Positions 62,316 to 64,000 of a DNA stretch of 64,000 bases are shown here, one piece after another. The notes beneath the pieces are model-generated. The model was not told the DNA's origin. It did not search any database and worked only from the letters and a program-made list of their open reading frames with translations. This DNA is from Burkholderia cenocepacia (GTDB lineage Bacteria > Pseudomonadota > Gammaproteobacteria > Burkholderiales > Burkholderiaceae), in the NCBI RefSeq assembly GCF_014211915.1, contig NZ_CP060042.1, forward strand, positions 62,001-126,000, in the 5' to 3' direction. Position 1 is the first letter of the stretch. Each line of letters begins with the position of its first letter. The position numbers were made by a program, and so were the translations under genes.

Positions 62316-64000
62316 TTCCGTTTGGCTTGGATCAGGGCGCGGATGGCGTCTTCGGTCGAAGTGCCGCTGGTACGCAACCGCTCCATGAATTCGTAGTCCG
62401 GCCCCTTGGTGGTTGCCATGGCCAGAGTGAATTCGTCGGGGATATGGCGCAGCAGGTGAGTGCCTCCGTTCGGATCGACAAGGACGAACTCGCTATAGCG
62501 ACCGGGTACCGGGCGCAGCGACTTCAACATGCGCTTCAGCCCCGGTGACAGATCCATCACATCGCCCTTCTCGATCTTCTTGAGCGTGTCGTCGCTTTGC
62601 TTGAGGTGGAACTTCCATGCGGAGTTGTCGAAGGCGGCCTGCGTAGCCTTGTTCATCCCCGCATCGGTGATCCCCTGCGTCGCGAAAAAGAAGCTGCCTT
62701 CATATTTGCGCGCACGCCGATAGCCTTCTTCCATGAAGTCGGCCGACTCTTGATCGTCACCGACGATCTGCCAGCCCTCGTCCTGCAGGAATAGCTTCGG
62801 CCGCGACCGGTCAAAGCGGTACATTTCGTTGGTGACCTGATTGGTCAGGCCGAGCATGATCACCGTGCGCAGTTGGGGATCGCTGTTGAGGTGCTCGAGT
62901 TCAAGCCCCACCACTTCGTTATCGAGGCTTACGTTGGTGCGCCCGTTGACGTAGTCGCCGTAAACACCGCCCTTGCAGAACGGTTCGAGACGCACGGCAA
63001 GCTCATACGCGATGCGTTCGGGTTGCCCGTTCTGGTCCTTCAGGCTCAACAAGGCGTCCCGCACCAACGTGGGACTACCTTCCTGACCGTAGTCCTTCCA
63101 TACGATGCGCACTGCGACATCGAGCAACGCACCCTCGAACGGGGTGATGGGTGCGGTCGGCGATACCATGCGCGCGATAATCGGCCGGATGAATTTCACC
63201 TCGCTGTCGAGGCCATTTTCGGTATCGATACCGGCCGTCGAAAACGCATTGATGATGATTCGCGACCCGGGCTTGAAGTCGATGTACTGGCCGTCGCCCA
63301 TGTCGATCTGCTTTTCATACGAGTAGCCCACATCGCAGATCCGGACGATTCCGCCGACCGAGCGAAACGCTCCGATAATCTCGTTCAGAAGTACCGATTT
63401 ACCGGCGCCGGAAGTACCATCCACAAAGCCGTTGTAGTTCGTTCCGCTCGAGTAGATGTCTACGAGCGCGGGCGTACCGCGGCGCCCAAAGAACAGCAGA
63501 TTGGCTCGTCCACTGGTACCCGACCATTCGCCCAGCACCGGCGCCATGTCGGTCGCATTCACGGTGGTCTTGGTAGTGATCAACCGGAACTTCTTGAGGT
63601 CGTCCCGCATGTCGCTTGTCAGCATCATGGGCAGGGCCGACAGGAACGTCGTAAGCTGCTGGGTCAGCATCGGGAACAGCTTGAAGCGCTCCGAGCGCCA
63701 GATTCCTTTCGCGGCCGCCACACACTGCTCCATCTTTTTGCGCGGAGCGAAGAGCGTCAGCGTGTGATAGAGCTCACACATCGAGCCACCTTGCGTGAGC
63801 TGCATCGAGACGGCTTTCCAGTCCTGGTTCTGCAGGGCGAGTTCCGGCTGCAGCTTCGCGATTTTCGACTCGGCGTTCTGTGTCGCGCGAGCACCACGCA
63901 GAGCGGCCCGTGTCTCGACGGCGGTCTGATCGAGAATCAGGACGCCGAGCGTGATCAGGTACGGGCAGGGGTATTGATGGACATCGTTGAAGAGTGAACC
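62312..64000 (-). CDS. traC: F-type pilus assembly ATPase TraC (5' end outside the window)
   Basis: The frame is open from 62312 to the right edge of the window (at least 562 residues), so the N-terminus is not seen. The region beyond ATG 63805 is still TraC-like (TLGVLILDQTAVETRAALRGARAT). Walker A GTSGAGKSVLLNE and Walker B KLFLQDEGWQ mark the VirB4-type ATPase, and TATQGI/ARKYEGSFFFATQG is the usual conserved area. It energises pilus assembly at the inner membrane. It heads the operon as seen here. Confidence 0.95.
   Translation of the reverse strand, partial: GSLFNDVHQYPCPYLITLGVLILDQTAVETRAALRGARATQNAESKIAKLQPELALQNQDWKAVSMQLTQGGSMCELYHTLTLFAPRKKMEQCVAAAKGIWRSERFKLFPMLTQQLTTFLSALPMMLTSDMRDDLKKFRLITTKTTVNATDMAPVLGEWSGTSGRANLLFFGRRGTPALVDIYSSGTNYNGFVDGTSGAGKSVLLNEIIGAFRSVGGIVRICDVGYSYEKQIDMGDGQYIDFKPGSRIIINAFSTAGIDTENGLDSEVKFIRPIIARMVSPTAPITPFEGALLDVAVRIVWKDYGQEGSPTLVRDALLSLKDQNGQPERIAYELAVRLEPFCKGGVYGDYVNGRTNVSLDNEVVGLELEHLNSDPQLRTVIMLGLTNQVTNEMYRFDRSRPKLFLQDEGWQIVGDDQESADFMEEGYRRARKYEGSFFFATQGITDAGMNKATQAAFDNSAWKFHLKQSDDTLKKIEKGDVMDLSPGLKRMLKSLRPVPGRYSEFVLVDPNGGTHLLRHIPDEFTLAMATTKGPDYEFMERLRTSGTSTEDAIRALIQAKRK

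Noticed and set aside
61200..64000. Relaxase or oriT in the right part of the window
   Set aside because: No relaxase motif, TraD-like Walker pair or oriT inverted repeat was seen; they may lie outside.

Overview
The window comes from a high-GC beta-proteobacterium, most likely Burkholderia or a close relative. The protein families (ImuA-ImuB-DnaE2 cassette, DUF1173-type plasmid protein, F-type transfer genes with Burkholderia-like codon use) and the GC-rich coding sequence point that way; I could not check species by search. The right two thirds (about 31-64 kb) look like the backbone of a conjugative plasmid or an integrated one: an IncFII-like RepA with an antisense RNA and leader peptide, a DUF1173 protein, a very long trimeric autotransporter adhesin, a zeta-toxin/KfrB-type protein, and a long minus-strand F-type type IV secretion operon that runs off the right edge inside traC.

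Layout. 1-10 kb: a tyrosine recombinase, a TetR-controlled electrophile/oxidant detoxification cluster (SDR, AhpD-like, TetR, FrnE/DsbA-like, OsmC, Old Yellow Enzyme) that shares a palindromic operator, then a Tn3-family transposase whose right inverted repeat cuts into a carbohydrate porin gene. 10.8-15.9 kb: a small hypothetical, an SDR gene cleanly interrupted by an IS481-type element, a second SDR, an alpha/beta hydrolase and a divergent TetR regulator. 15.9-24.6 kb: three insertion sequences (IS21-like with a broken istA, IS66-like inserted in a UvrD-type helicase gene, IS2-like IS3-family element) around decayed helicase and recombinase genes. 24.6-32 kb: two tandem dnaE2 genes, both 3'-truncated, followed (upstream in transcription) by a frameshifted imuB, imuA with an exact LexA box, and an SRAP-family gene.

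32-36 kb is the replication region: oriV-like sequence with a perfect DnaA box, repA, a translationally coupled leader ORF and an oppositely transcribed antisense RNA with its own promoter and terminator, then DUF1173 and small genes. 36.3-40.6 kb is the adhesin, flanked by two paralogous plasmid genes. 40.6-47 kb carries small envelope proteins (a stand-alone DsbD alpha domain, membrane proteins, lipoproteins), the zeta/kinase-like/KfrB fusion with a small partner gene, and a phospholipase D-type nuclease coupled to a mini-lipoprotein.

47-64 kb (minus strand, transcribed right to left) reads traC-trbI-orf-S26 peptidase-orf-traW-orf-traU-trbC-traN(N half)-traN(C half)-orf-orf-orf-traF-traH-traG. 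Almost every junction is a 1-20 bp overlap, often ATGA, so translation is probably coupled. TraU, the two TraN halves and the CPYC-containing TraF suggest a disulfide-rich mating apparatus. Relaxase, coupling protein and oriT are not in the window. Several breaks are single-base losses (two in G/C runs), so assembly error must be excluded before calling these genes dead.
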